This document shows, one piece after another, positions 8,923 to 16,607 of a DNA stretch of 52,190 nt. Numbering within the stretch: the stretch's first letter is position 1; the number at the start of each line of letters is the position of its first letter. The notes beneath the pieces are model-generated. The model was not told where the DNA came from. It made no database searches and was given only the letters and a program-made list of their open reading frames with translations. Source of the DNA: a virus; IMG/VR virus record IMGVR_UViG_3300037493_003077, positions 1 through 52,190 of that record; one strand, written 5' to 3'. The translations under genes were made by a program, and so were the position numbers.

Positions 8923-9636
8923 TTATGTATTCTTGGTCAAAACATGCCAAGACTCTGGGAACAATGGATCAATTATATTTCCAATTGCTCTTGCGTATTC
9001 TTGTACTTCCCACTGTGCGTGAGGATCCATTCTTTGAGTATATACTCTAGCGAATGCAGAAAGAGATCCAGTCCACCACCACTCAGTGTAGATTCCCTGT
9101 GGTAGAACAAATCGCGCTTGCTCTGGTGCAACTCCTGCTTCAAGAAGTTCATCGTAGATCTTGATGCATTCTTCTGCTGCTTTACGATACTTTGTGTCAA
9201 GTTCTTCTTTGAGTCTCACATCTGTGATGAACTCTTCGGATCCTTGCTTTGCACCATTCGTTGGTTTGCTTCTGAAGTATGGAAAATAAAGATCTGGTTG
9301 ATACGAAACATATCGTCGTGAAATTTCATTCTCTACAAATCCAACCTTATGTTTAAAAAGTTGTGTGCGAATTGAAATCGGTGCTTTGATTCGCAGTGTG
9401 ATCTGCGGATGGGCGAACGGAGTCCAATGATTGTGTTCTGCTAGATAGCGAATCAACTTGAAATCCTTATCTGACAATTTCCTATCCTTTATATGACCAG
9501 AAAAATGTTGATCACCATCCCATGAACTCTCTTTGTTAAAGGATACTCTCGCTGCATTTACAACAGTAAGATCAGATCCCATATGATCAACATATTCAAC
9601 AAATCCCGCATCAAGAACATTAACTTTCTGAATCAT
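8923..9636 (-). CDS. thyX: Flavin-dependent thymidylate synthase ThyX
   Basis: ThyX methylates dUMP to dTMP using FAD, NADPH and methylene-tetrahydrofolate. The 237-residue length is normal. HNHWTPFAHPQ near residue 68 and the signature region QLFKHKVGFVENEISRRY (residues 92-109) identify the family. Later, QARFVLPQGIYTEWWWTGS and the C-terminal AQWEVQEYA region match the FAD/dUMP-binding helices. The signature deviates from the canonical RHR-x7-S: both arginines are Lys and one extra residue lies before the NE pair. An AAAGGAG site precedes the ATG, and the gene overlaps the end of the upstream gene by 17 nt. It lies just upstream of nrdJ and works with it in dNTP supply. Confidence 0.95.
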   Translation of the reverse strand: MIQKVNVLDAGFVEYVDHMGSDLTVVNAARVSFNKESSWDGDQHFSGHIKDRKLSDKDFKLIRYLAEHNHWTPFAHPQITLRIKAPISIRTQLFKHKVGFVENEISRRYVSYQPDLYFPYFRSKPTNGAKQGSEEFITDVRLKEELDTKYRKAAEECIKIYDELLEAGVAPEQARFVLPQGIYTEWWWTGSLSAFARVYTQRMDPHAQWEVQEYARAIGNIIDPLFPESWHVLTKNT

Positions 9637-10150
9637 TAGTATTAAACTCCTTTAGAAAATCGCTACCACTTCCTAACACTCGGACAATCTGTGTTTTTGC
9701 AAATTCAATAAACTTTGGATCATCCTTGACATATTGACAAATGTTTGAAAAGTTCGCCCAATCCTCTAGAGTAAATGAATCATAATCAAGTTCCTTTGCG
9801 TGTCGAACAAAGTTGCTCAGATAATTCTTCATTCCAAGAATATCTTCTTTGTTTGTATTCTTTTTCTTCATCCACATATTCGCTGCTTTGTCTTCATCTC
9901 CAACTTTATCAACCAATCGTTTAAAGTTCATTTCCTTCTTAAGAAGAATTGTCAAAAGTTCCTCTAAGAATTTTGCATTATCTTCATGCCAATAATCAAA
10001 TTCAATTCCATTTGAGGCAGTATATGTCTTTGCATAATCTACTGCGCGGTAGAACATCTCTTCATCGCTTTCGCGAATATATTCAGAAAACTTAAAATGG
10101 AACTCAACGAGTCCAACCAATAGTTTATAGTCTTTATCGGAAATTTTCAT
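9620..10150 (-). CDS. Conserved-looking protein of unknown function between primase and thyX
   Basis: I do not recognise this 176-residue protein. It is acidic, rich in Lys, Glu, Phe and Tyr, and reads as mainly alpha-helical, without signal peptide, membrane segment or zinc motif. The start chosen (ATG at 10150) overlaps the primase stop as ATGA and has GGAG 9 nt upstream. Two further in-frame ATGs at 10156 and 10165 are less well placed. Its position between primase and thyX, in a tightly overlapping replication operon, suggests a role in DNA replication or nucleotide metabolism, but nothing in the sequence proves it. Confidence 0.75.
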   Translation of the reverse strand: MKISDKDYKLLVGLVEFHFKFSEYIRESDEEMFYRAVDYAKTYTASNGIEFDYWHEDNAKFLEELLTILLKKEMNFKRLVDKVGDEDKAANMWMKKKNTNKEDILGMKNYLSNFVRHAKELDYDSFTLEDWANFSNICQYVKDDPKFIEFAKTQIVRVLGSGSDFLKEFNTNDSES

Positions 10151-11133
10151 TGACATTTTCTCCATGCATTAAATGCCAGCATCGCCGCTGCACCTTTGTG
10201 AATGTGAGTGTCTATGATATCATAAACATTGATTCCATTCAACACCATATCATTTATATCCTTTTCTTTTATAGTATCAGGAAAAACACATACTTTTTCT
10301 TTATTTTCAATAAGTTTATACAGAACCTCAACCACTACCTTATTTCTCGGTTCATTATCCACAACAAAGATCAGATCCTGGTTCTGAAACTTTTCCCTGA
10401 CCTCTAGAAAATTTCCTACACCCAAGCAAGCAATGGAGTTGGGAAGGAACAGACTGTCAATCGGACCCTCCACAACAAAGATTGGTTTGCTCTTGTCAAT
10501 TTTCTCAACCCCGTAAATCAGTCGTATCTTTTCATCAGTCTTCAGGGTGATATATTTTGGTTTGATATTTCCAAAAGATCTACCCTGCGCTCCGATGAAT
10601 TGGTTGTGTTCATCATAGATTGGAATTACGATTCTCTCATCATCAATCAATTCGTAAGATTCATTTACCGATTTTGCGAATTGAGAAAAATGCTTTGTAT
10701 ATCCAAATCGCTTCCATTCAGAATTTGGAATCTTTCGTGCCTTGAGAAACTTGATTGCCGCATGATCTACTGGAAGATCTGCAATTTCATCATATGATGG
10801 CCGTGAAGAAAATACAGGAGGTTTGAATTCTTCCGTTACCTCTTCAATTCTCTTATCCTTATCTGCAAACTTCTCAAGACAATATTGCTTGAACAAAGCA
10901 GGAGAAATCACTTCAAGAAACTTGTACACATTATATGAAACCCCACAGTTATGACATTTATAAAAATAACTATCCTTACTGCTGAAGAAATAACCTCTCG
11001 CTTTGTTCTTATTTGTCTTGGAATCACCACAAAAGACACAACGGCAGTTAGCAAGATTCACCTTCTTCCATTTAAACTTCACAAGGGAATTAGAAACCAA
11101 ATTGATATATTTACGATCAAGATAAGCAGACAT
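10147..11133 (-). CDS. 61: DNA primase, T4 gp61-like
   Basis: The primase makes RNA primers for lagging-strand synthesis with the helicase encoded just upstream. The 328-residue protein has an N-terminal zinc-binding domain with two CxxC pairs (residues 32/35 and 60/63), flanked by basic residues, as in phage and bacterial DnaG-type primases. The Toprim domain follows: FVVEGPIDSL near residue 230 carries the catalytic Glu, and LIFVVDNEPRNK near residue 262 carries the acidic metal ligand. The ATG at 11133 is preferred over the TTG at 11145 because it overlaps the helicase stop as TAATG. A 4-nt overlap links it to the next gene. Length agrees with T4-type gp61. Confidence 0.92.
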   Translation of the reverse strand: MSAYLDRKYINLVSNSLVKFKWKKVNLANCRCVFCGDSKTNKNKARGYFFSSKDSYFYKCHNCGVSYNVYKFLEVISPALFKQYCLEKFADKDKRIEEVTEEFKPPVFSSRPSYDEIADLPVDHAAIKFLKARKIPNSEWKRFGYTKHFSQFAKSVNESYELIDDERIVIPIYDEHNQFIGAQGRSFGNIKPKYITLKTDEKIRLIYGVEKIDKSKPIFVVEGPIDSLFLPNSIACLGVGNFLEVREKFQNQDLIFVVDNEPRNKVVVEVLYKLIENKEKVCVFPDTIKEKDINDMVLNGINVYDIIDTHIHKGAAAMLAFNAWRKCQ

Positions 11134-12497
11134 TAGAAATTCCAATCTTCAAACTTTTGACCCTTTTGCTTTGGTTGATTAGCAATAGGAATAGTAATGA
11201 GATTTGTGTGTTGCGGTGGAATATCGGAAAGTTTCATCTTAGCACGCTGAATGTTAAGCAAGAACTTACGATTGGTTGCTGTATCATTGTAACGATTCTT
11301 TAACTGCTTCACCATGATCTGATTCTGTTCCGCAAGTTCATCTGTAGAGATCAAGGCGAACATAAAGTCAGCAGTTGCGGGAAGACCAAATGATTCGGAA
11401 GTATCCTCAAGACTAACATCCGTGTTGGAATGCCCAGAGCGAGTAGTTTGCGTGGCACTGAAAATTGGCACATTATATTCAACCGCAAGACCACGAATCT
11501 CCTCTGCAATGGACTTGATGTAAGTGTAGGAGTTTACATTGTTTCCACTCTTTACTCTTGCTGAAGCACAGATGTTTAGATAATCAATGAAGATTACATC
11601 TGGTTTAAACTTACGCTTCAACCAAAGTTCATCCAACAAAAAACGAAAGTGATTTACATTTGCTGTAGCAGTTGGATATTCCTTGATGATAAGTTTACCT
11701 TGAACTCCAGCACTCAGATTCTGAATCTTCTTCTCATAGATCACCTTTGAAAGTTCGCGAAGATTATCCAGAGTAACATCAAGAAGATTTGCATCAATGC
11801 GTTCTGCAATTCTTTCCTCTGCCATCTCACAGGTGATGTATAGAACCTTACAATTCTTTTTGAGACAATTTGCAGCATGATGGCAAAGGAACAATGATTT
11901 GCCAACACCAGTTCCTGCCATGACAATGTTCAAAGTCTTTGCAGGAGTTCCACCATTTGTGATCTGATTGAATCCATCCAAATCAAATGGAATACGCTTC
12001 TCTATTGTGTGATAGAAATCATATCGTTTCTCATAGTCTTCAATGTAATCGTGACCGATATGAACATCAAATGATACTGACAATGCCTTGGATAGAATAT
12101 CAGGAATAGATCCCTGAGATTGCTGAGTCTTTCCATCTATAATCTGAATGGATTCCATGATTGCATTATATACCGCCTTATCCTTGCAGAAAGTTTCAGT
12201 TTCTGTCATCAACCATTCAGAGTCAACATTTTCCTTGGAATTGGAAATCTCTTCCACATAATTTGTGATGCGCTTCATCTCTTCTTGATTGATACTCTTG
12301 TTCTTATCAAGAATGATATAGATCGCTTCCTTTGTGGGAAGGTTATTATACTTTAGAATAAATTCATGAATAGTCTCAAAAACAAATCGTAGTCCACGAT
12401 CATGAAAATACTCCCTTTGTAGGAAGGGAGTAACTTTTCGTGCGTATGTCTCGTTCTTGAGAAGGTTGTGAAGAATTAATTTTTCAACATCAGTCAT
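11133..12497 (-). CDS. 41: Replicative DNA helicase, DnaB/T4 gp41-like
   Basis: This is a 454-residue hexameric 5'-3' helicase of the RecA-like DnaB family that unwinds the fork for the phage polymerase. The N-terminal 170 residues form the helical domain. The Walker A motif is GTGVGKS (residues 195-201), and the Walker B region is DVIFIDYLNIC near residue 300. FSATQTTRSGHSNTDVSLED contains the conserved sensor Gln-Thr and the Ser-rich loop. A late QLKNRYND matches the Arg-finger region of DnaB-type helicases. It overlaps uvsX by 8 nt and the primase by 3 bases, giving the order uvsX-helicase-primase typical of this phage group. Confidence 0.95.
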   Translation of the reverse strand: MTDVEKLILHNLLKNETYARKVTPFLQREYFHDRGLRFVFETIHEFILKYNNLPTKEAIYIILDKNKSINQEEMKRITNYVEEISNSKENVDSEWLMTETETFCKDKAVYNAIMESIQIIDGKTQQSQGSIPDILSKALSVSFDVHIGHDYIEDYEKRYDFYHTIEKRIPFDLDGFNQITNGGTPAKTLNIVMAGTGVGKSLFLCHHAANCLKKNCKVLYITCEMAEERIAERIDANLLDVTLDNLRELSKVIYEKKIQNLSAGVQGKLIIKEYPTATANVNHFRFLLDELWLKRKFKPDVIFIDYLNICASARVKSGNNVNSYTYIKSIAEEIRGLAVEYNVPIFSATQTTRSGHSNTDVSLEDTSESFGLPATADFMFALISTDELAEQNQIMVKQLKNRYNDTATNRKFLLNIQRAKMKLSDIPPQHTNLITIPIANQPKQKGQKFEDWNF

Positions 12498-13533
12498 CGG
12501 TGTTCTCTATGGTTTTCTCTCCACCATAACTGAACTGAGTATACACTGCCTTCTCTACCAAAGCAAGAACATCTTTGGTGAAATACTTTTCTGGATTATC
12601 ATAAATCGTCTTCTCAAACGCTTTGGTTCCATCTGGAAGTTCAATGCGAGTTGAATTCTTTTTGAATATTCCAGCAGACACCGCAACATCCACAAGACCA
12701 TAATATGGGTCAAGTCCAGTTTCGTAATTCAACCGAATATCCACCATGCTATTTTCTTTGGTGAATCTGCCCTTATAAAGTTTACAATGAATGATATTTC
12801 CAACAACCTCACCATCAGAATTCTTATCCTTTCGCTTGGAAAGATAAAGAATAGTTGATGCCGCATACTTCAATCCCTGACCACCAGCAAGTTCTGCTGT
12901 TGGGAACATTCCCATTGATTGATATGTGTGGTTTGTCATCAGAAGAGGAATCTTCGCCACACCAAGTTTTACCGTCAAGACTCTAAATGTAGCCTTGATG
13001 ATTTGTGCGCGGGTCATATCCCTTGTATCTTTTCCATCAGCGGTATCAGTCATCTCTTTGGTCGTGGACAACATTCCCAACGAATCAAGAACGATGAAGG
13101 TTGGTTTCTGTTCGCCTTTGGGAAGGTCAATATATTTGTCTACAATCGTAATTACTTGATGACGAAATTCTTCCACCGTTGATACTGGAAATACCGCAAT
13201 TCGTTTTGGGTCAATTCCACGATTCTTGAACATCTCAGAAGTGACTGCTTGTTCTGAATCAAAATATAAAACAACAGCATTAGGATTATCCCGTAAAAAC
13301 TTAGAGACAATTCCCAAAGCGATATAAGTCTTTCCTGTGGATGTTTCTCCCGCAATCGCTGTAATTTTATTATTTGGCATTCCATTGTAAATGGATGCCG
13401 ATAGCAGTCCGTTCAGAATATAACATCCAGTATCCACGAATCCACTTACATCACTTCCCTCAAGACCATCGGAAACTAGTGATGCGTATTTGTTTCCAGA
13501 ATTCTTAACCATAGACGATAAAAAATCACTCAT
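12490..13533 (-). CDS. uvsX: UvsX/RecA-type recombinase
   Basis: This 347-residue strand-exchange protein forms filaments on single-stranded DNA and drives recombination-dependent replication and repair in T4-type phages. Walker A is GETSTGKT (residues 62-69). Walker B is FIVLDSLGML near residue 147. The L2-like region contains MTNHTYQSMGMFPTAELAGGQGLKYA, shown here as two adjoining parts: the Thr-Asn-His strand and the Gly-Gly-rich loop. The acidic tail ENTDD is typical. I chose the ATG at 13533, which has GAAAGGAA upstream, rather than the TTG at 13551. It follows the polymerase C-terminal half by 10 nt and overlaps the helicase start by 8 nt. Confidence 0.93.
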   Translation of the reverse strand: MSDFLSSMVKNSGNKYASLVSDGLEGSDVSGFVDTGCYILNGLLSASIYNGMPNNKITAIAGETSTGKTYIALGIVSKFLRDNPNAVVLYFDSEQAVTSEMFKNRGIDPKRIAVFPVSTVEEFRHQVITIVDKYIDLPKGEQKPTFIVLDSLGMLSTTKEMTDTADGKDTRDMTRAQIIKATFRVLTVKLGVAKIPLLMTNHTYQSMGMFPTAELAGGQGLKYAASTILYLSKRKDKNSDGEVVGNIIHCKLYKGRFTKENSMVDIRLNYETGLDPYYGLVDVAVSAGIFKKNSTRIELPDGTKAFEKTIYDNPEKYFTKDVLALVEKAVYTQFSYGGEKTIENTDD

Positions 13534-13543
13534 AATATTCCTT

Positions 13544-14695
13544 TCAACCAAATAGGTTTTCTAATGTATTTTTCTTTTCAGTTGACCACCCAATAGTATC
13601 TAGAATGGCGGTCAGAGGATCAATAAAAGATTTTTCAAATTGAGTTTTATAATCAATATATTTCTCAAGTTCAAATTCTTTTGGAAGAACATTTGGAAAA
13701 GAAATAACCTGATCTTCTCCAATGCAACCACCAACAGGATTTGGTTTCTTGAGCATTAGAAATTTAATCTTATCTCCTTCAATAATCTTCCTATATTTCT
13801 TACCAATCTTGAATTTAGCAAGATAATGATTATAAATCAAAGCACCCTTTACGGCAATAGGTGTTGATTTTTTATAAATTGCAGAACGATCAATATATTT
13901 TTCCAATCCGTTGACGCTACGAGGAAATGCGATATCCTCTGGAGGCAGTGCGTAAAATTCGTTACGACACTTCTCAACAAAGTCTATCATATCCTGCGAA
14001 GTGCCATTCATGGTAATATTGATAGCCTTCTTGAGATGCTTACGGACAAACTCTGGAGTTGACGAACGAGTCGTTTCAATTCCCATGATCTTGAGTTTAG
14101 GTTCTGCATAGCGTACACCTTCAGAATCCCAAACATTCAACATATACCGTTTCTTGGCAGTCCATATTCCCTTGTCGGCAATGACTTCCCGACCCATCTG
14201 CATCTTGTTCTCATATGCATTCATGGTGAGTGCGAGTTCAGCAAACTTCTTCTCAATGAATGGAATGATCGCTTGTTCCGCAGACTTATCTAAGAAATCA
14301 ACTACAGTCTTTGTCGGTGGTCGCGAAACTGGTTTTCCATCAAAAAGACCTGTATTTGGAAATACCTTCAAGACTAGATTATTGAGACACAGATAAACAG
14401 AATCTGTATCGGATGCAATCACATAATCCACATCGGTAGTGCCAATGATCTTGTTGAGATATTTGTTTAATTCCTGACCAATCCATTGAATTGACAATTG
14501 ACCCGATAAAGTAATCGCCTCTGCGAGTTCGGTAGAATAATATCTAAAATATTGGTTCCCTATCGCACCGTAAGCGGAGTTTAACTGAATCTTGCGAACC
14601 AACTGAAAGTTATGATACTTGGAAATATCATGTTCAGTTTGTTTCTTCAGTGCAAGCAGTTGGGCATTGGTGAACTTGGAGTAGTCTTTTGACAT
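13544..14695 (-). CDS. 43: Family B DNA polymerase, C-terminal half (split gene 43)
   Basis: This 383-residue protein is the polymerase part missing from the ORF at 17319-18800. Residues 35-52 hold motif B (KIQLNSAYGAIGNQYFRYY), whose Lys, Asn and Tyr contact the incoming dNTP. ASDTDSVYL (residues 94-102) is motif C with two metal-binding Asp. The thumb follows, and the C-terminus TLENLFG resembles the clamp-binding tail of T4 gp43. It begins with an independent ATG preceded by AAAGGA 8 nt upstream, and its first 30 residues look like the second helix of the fingers domain. The exonuclease domain and motif A are absent here. The two halves must associate to give an active enzyme. It overlaps the end of the 83-residue gene upstream by 49 nt. 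Confidence 0.95.
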   Translation of the reverse strand: MSKDYSKFTNAQLLALKKQTEHDISKYHNFQLVRKIQLNSAYGAIGNQYFRYYSTELAEAITLSGQLSIQWIGQELNKYLNKIIGTTDVDYVIASDTDSVYLCLNNLVLKVFPNTGLFDGKPVSRPPTKTVVDFLDKSAEQAIIPFIEKKFAELALTMNAYENKMQMGREVIADKGIWTAKKRYMLNVWDSEGVRYAEPKLKIMGIETTRSSTPEFVRKHLKKAINITMNGTSQDMIDFVEKCRNEFYALPPEDIAFPRSVNGLEKYIDRSAIYKKSTPIAVKGALIYNHYLAKFKIGKKYRKIIEGDKIKFLMLKKPNPVGGCIGEDQVISFPNVLPKEFELEKYIDYKTQFEKSFIDPLTAILDTIGWSTEKKNTLENLFG

Positions 14696-14898
14696 AATGT
14701 AGAATCCTTTTCAATTCCAAAGGTGGCATTCGCCCAAACATTTAACTGATCACTTCTAAAATGCCGAATCATTCCACCTTCGGTCAAGACCACGGCGAAA
14801 ATATCGTTTTCCCATGTTCCGCCATCGCGAACATATAAAATATAACCATCACCCATAGGTGTGGTTACAGGAATTGGGTTTTTAAACTCATAGATCAT
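14647..14898 (-). CDS. Small protein of unknown function before the polymerase C-half
   Basis: An 83-residue product with a compact, probably beta-rich N-terminal region (phrases such as PMGDGYILYVRDGG, VVLTEGGMIRHFRSDQL) and no known catalytic motif. Small phage proteins of this style occur near replication genes in T4-like marine phages, but I cannot name it. The start at 14898 is chosen because a sigma70-like promoter has its -10 box ending 6 nt upstream, leaving no room for a ribosome site. The upstream reading from 14922 runs through the promoter. The last 16 or so residues (Ser/Pro/Cys-rich) overlap the polymerase C-half in another frame and look like accidental extension after loss of an earlier stop. 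Confidence 0.7.
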   Translation of the reverse strand: MIYEFKNPIPVTTPMGDGYILYVRDGGTWENDIFAVVLTEGGMIRHFRSDQLNVWANATFGIEKDSTLCQKTTPSSPMPNCLH

Positions 14899-14904
14899 TG
14901 ACAC

Positions 14905-14933
14905 AGTATACCACAAACTCAATCAAGAGTCAG
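14905..14933 (-). promoter_or_regulatory. Sigma70-like extended -10 promoter, leaderless start
   Basis: On the minus strand: CTGACT (14928-14933), 17-nt spacer ending in TGG, TATACT (14905-14910), then 6 nt to the ATG at 14898. The expected transcription start falls on or next to the start codon. Confidence 0.7.
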
Positions 14934-14974
14934 AAAAAAATTAATACATTCAGTCATTATTGTTCTCCCGAATG

Positions 14975-14982
14975 TATTTATA
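14975..14982 (-). promoter_or_regulatory. T4-type late promoter (TATAAATA)
   Basis: A perfect octamer on the minus strand in the 101-nt gap before the 83-residue gene. A 12-codon reading frame with a GGGAG site (about 14919-14957) follows it. The promoter could give late expression of the polymerase C-half. Confidence 0.55.
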
Positions 14983-14999
14983 AATTTTTTACTTTAATT

Positions 15000-15665
15000 T
15001 TATTTTGTTCCCAATTGCATTCGTATTAGTGCTAAAATTCTACTTTGAACGGATGCTGGATGTGTTGGGTCTGAAAAATGGTGTGTTTCACCTTTAATTT
15101 CAGGCCATTGACCACCAGCACGGGGGTTTGGGTCGGGCATTGTTCTCAATTCAGAACCAAGGCGTTGGCCCAAAGGCGTATCTCTCTTAATCACACCTTT
15201 GATGTTGTTTCTAAATCCAAGTAGGTTCAAATAAACATCTCTTCTAGGTCTTTCACCAAAAGACCCAGTTGGATCTCTTGGTCTATCTGGGTTTCTTCTG
15301 TCCCAATCTGCCTGTATTGATTCTTTACTGTCAATATGTCTTTGTTTTCCCAAAATATCAACAAGAAGATTCCTTATTGCTGTTTGTTTTTTTGCTGTTT
15401 GCTGTGGACTATCCCAGTGACCAGACAATGCTCCATGTTCGGCATATTCAATTGATTTTTTTAATTTTTCTGGATCTTCTTCGCCTTGACCAGATTCAGC
15501 AGCACCAAAACGAATTCTTAAATTTTCAAGATTTCTTGATTCTTTTCTTTTTTTGCGTTCTCTTTGCTGCGGAGTCACAAACTCTCTGGGTCTAGACCAT
15601 TCTAGAATATTTTTTTCTGTTTCTTCTTTTAAATTTAAAAATATGTGTTTAAATGTTTTCATCAT
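15000..15665 (-). CDS. Unknown basic protein inside the split polymerase locus
   Basis: This 221-residue, highly charged protein is rich in Arg, Lys, Glu and Pro and has no recognised domain. The N-terminus MMKTFKHIFLNLKEE resembles the start of many small T4-type head-packaged or virion proteins, and LKE matches the LxE pattern cut by the T4 prohead protease, but this is only a pattern match. The C-terminal third (DPNPRAGGQWPEIKGETHHF, then a helical end) might be a DNA-binding or toxin-like fold. No catalytic set is evident. A TATAAATA late promoter ends one base before the first ATG, so it is either a leaderless late gene or is translated from readthrough of the upstream gene, whose stop lies 4 nt away. 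Confidence 0.65.
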   Translation of the reverse strand: MMKTFKHIFLNLKEETEKNILEWSRPREFVTPQQRERKKRKESRNLENLRIRFGAAESGQGEEDPEKLKKSIEYAEHGALSGHWDSPQQTAKKQTAIRNLLVDILGKQRHIDSKESIQADWDRRNPDRPRDPTGSFGERPRRDVYLNLLGFRNNIKGVIKRDTPLGQRLGSELRTMPDPNPRAGGQWPEIKGETHHFSDPTHPASVQSRILALIRMQLGTK

Positions 15666-15666
15666 C

Positions 15667-15674
15667 TATTTATA
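15667..15674 (-). promoter_or_regulatory. T4-type late promoter (TATAAATA)
   Basis: A perfect octamer on the minus strand directly abuts the start of the 221-residue gene and overlaps the stop codon of the 80-residue gene upstream. Confidence 0.5.
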
Positions 15675-15912
15675 ATTTTTGCTTCCACACGCCATCCACG
15701 ATAAATCCATATGATGAGGTTTCATCTTCTGGAAATTTAGCAACCGTATATGGTTTGGTTTTCTTGGTCGTGAGGAGATTATTCAAGTCATCACATTCGG
15801 TGACCGCACTAGTCTTCTTCTTAAATGCCAAAACGCCCTTACGGGGTACTCCCAAGGAGTCTTTCAGGTTGTCGTCAACAAAGTTGTTCAGTTTGGTCAT
15901 AATTCCATACAT
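15670..15912 (-). CDS. Unknown 80-residue protein
   Basis: A small soluble protein with no recognised domain. Its middle is Lys/Thr-rich and the C-terminus is YGFIVDGVWKQKL. The start overlaps the stop of the PEP-CTERM-like gene as TAATG, with GGAGGCGACGATA as ribosome site. The start region lies inside the 36-bp direct repeat. The second repeat copy at 16567-16602 carries the same ribosome site and the same first seven codons, so before the PEP-CTERM-like gene entered, this gene probably followed the tRNAs directly. Function unknown. Confidence 0.7.
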   Translation of the reverse strand: MYGIMTKLNNFVDDNLKDSLGVPRKGVLAFKKKTSAVTECDDLNNLLTTKKTKPYTVAKFPEDETSSYGFIVDGVWKQKL

Positions 15913-15927
15913 TATCGTCGCCTCCGA
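15892..15927. repeat. 36-bp direct repeat, copy 1 (downstream of PEP-CTERM-like gene)
   Basis: It matches 16567-16602 at 35 of 36 positions (the only difference is at 15921/16596). It encodes the final four Arg codons and stop of the PEP-CTERM-like gene, plus the ribosome site and first codons of the 80-residue gene. Confidence 0.95.
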
Positions 15928-16556
15928 ACTCCAATCATACCAGCAATCCCAATCAGCGCAATTGCCGATGGTGCGGGAACGAGTGCGTATTCAATGTTAT
16001 CAATGATAATCTGACTTGCGCCATTAGCACCAACATTAGTAGAATACACCTTGATCTCGGTGATATTGTTCAGAGGACCAGGATATACGGATTGCAGGTT
16101 AAGTTTCACCCGCTGTGCAGCAGCAATTTGAGCAGTGTAAGTGAATACTAATACGCCCTCTCCGTATCGGTAGCCTTCAATAATCACAGTCATTGGCGAC
16201 CAAGCGGAAGTCACCTCAAGACTAGACAGCCTCCACATTTCGTTTCTACTGATTCTGAAATTGTAGGAGGAAGTCGAACCGAACGGAGTCCAGATGGCAC
16301 GATCACCAATGATGCCCTCATCATATCCACCATATCCTGGTCCACCGACAAGATCGTAATACCACCACTTGTTTCCGCTAGCAGCATATGAACTGGTGAA
16401 GTTGAATCCTTCATAGTTGCTTAGAGGTTCGTAGTAAAATCCAAGTGGTGTCGAATAAATGTCCGTAAGTGTCGGCGCAGGAAGATTTTCAAAGGTGCAG
16501 AGTTCTGCGTGTGCCGAAGTTGCGAGTAGCGTTGTTGCGATTAGTGTCTTTAACAT
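15912..16556 (-). CDS. Exported protein with PEP-CTERM-like sorting tail
   Basis: The 214-residue product starts with a short Sec signal peptide (residues 1-17, cleavage after AHA-E). A Trp/Tyr/Gly/Ser-rich beta-sandwich-like body follows, resembling exported carbohydrate-binding or surface proteins. The C-terminus has all parts of a PEP-CTERM-type signal: VPAPSA, a hydrophobic stretch IALIGIAGMIGV and RRRR at the very end. In bacteria such tails are recognised by exosortase and anchor proteins in or beyond the outer envelope. No exosortase is present here, so the host would have to supply it. An AAGGAATAAA ribosome site precedes the ATG. The gene is flanked by a 36-bp direct repeat and lies between two tRNAs and the 80-residue gene, which looks like a recently acquired cassette. 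The PEP-CTERM reading is strong; the function is unknown. Confidence 0.85.
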   Translation of the reverse strand: MLKTLIATTLLATSAHAELCTFENLPAPTLTDIYSTPLGFYYEPLSNYEGFNFTSSYAASGNKWWYYDLVGGPGYGGYDEGIIGDRAIWTPFGSTSSYNFRISRNEMWRLSSLEVTSAWSPMTVIIEGYRYGEGVLVFTYTAQIAAAQRVKLNLQSVYPGPLNNITEIKVYSTNVGANGASQIIIDNIEYALVPAPSAIALIGIAGMIGVRRRR

Positions 16557-16566
16557 TTTATTCCTT

Positions 16567-16602
16567 TTTGGTCATAATTCCATACATTATCGTCGTCTCC
16601 GA
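16567..16602. repeat. 36-bp direct repeat, copy 2 (upstream of PEP-CTERM-like gene)
   Basis: 35 of 36 positions match 15892-15927, spaced 675 bp. On the minus strand it holds GGAGACGACGATAATG and the first seven codons of the 80-residue gene, which here run to an early stop just before the PEP-CTERM-like start. Confidence 0.95.
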
Positions 16603-16607
16603 TTTAA

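Noticed and set aside
8897-8950. Longer NrdJ N-terminus from 8950
   Set aside because: It has no ribosome site, overlaps thyX, and a strong AGGAG site lies before the ATG at 8896.
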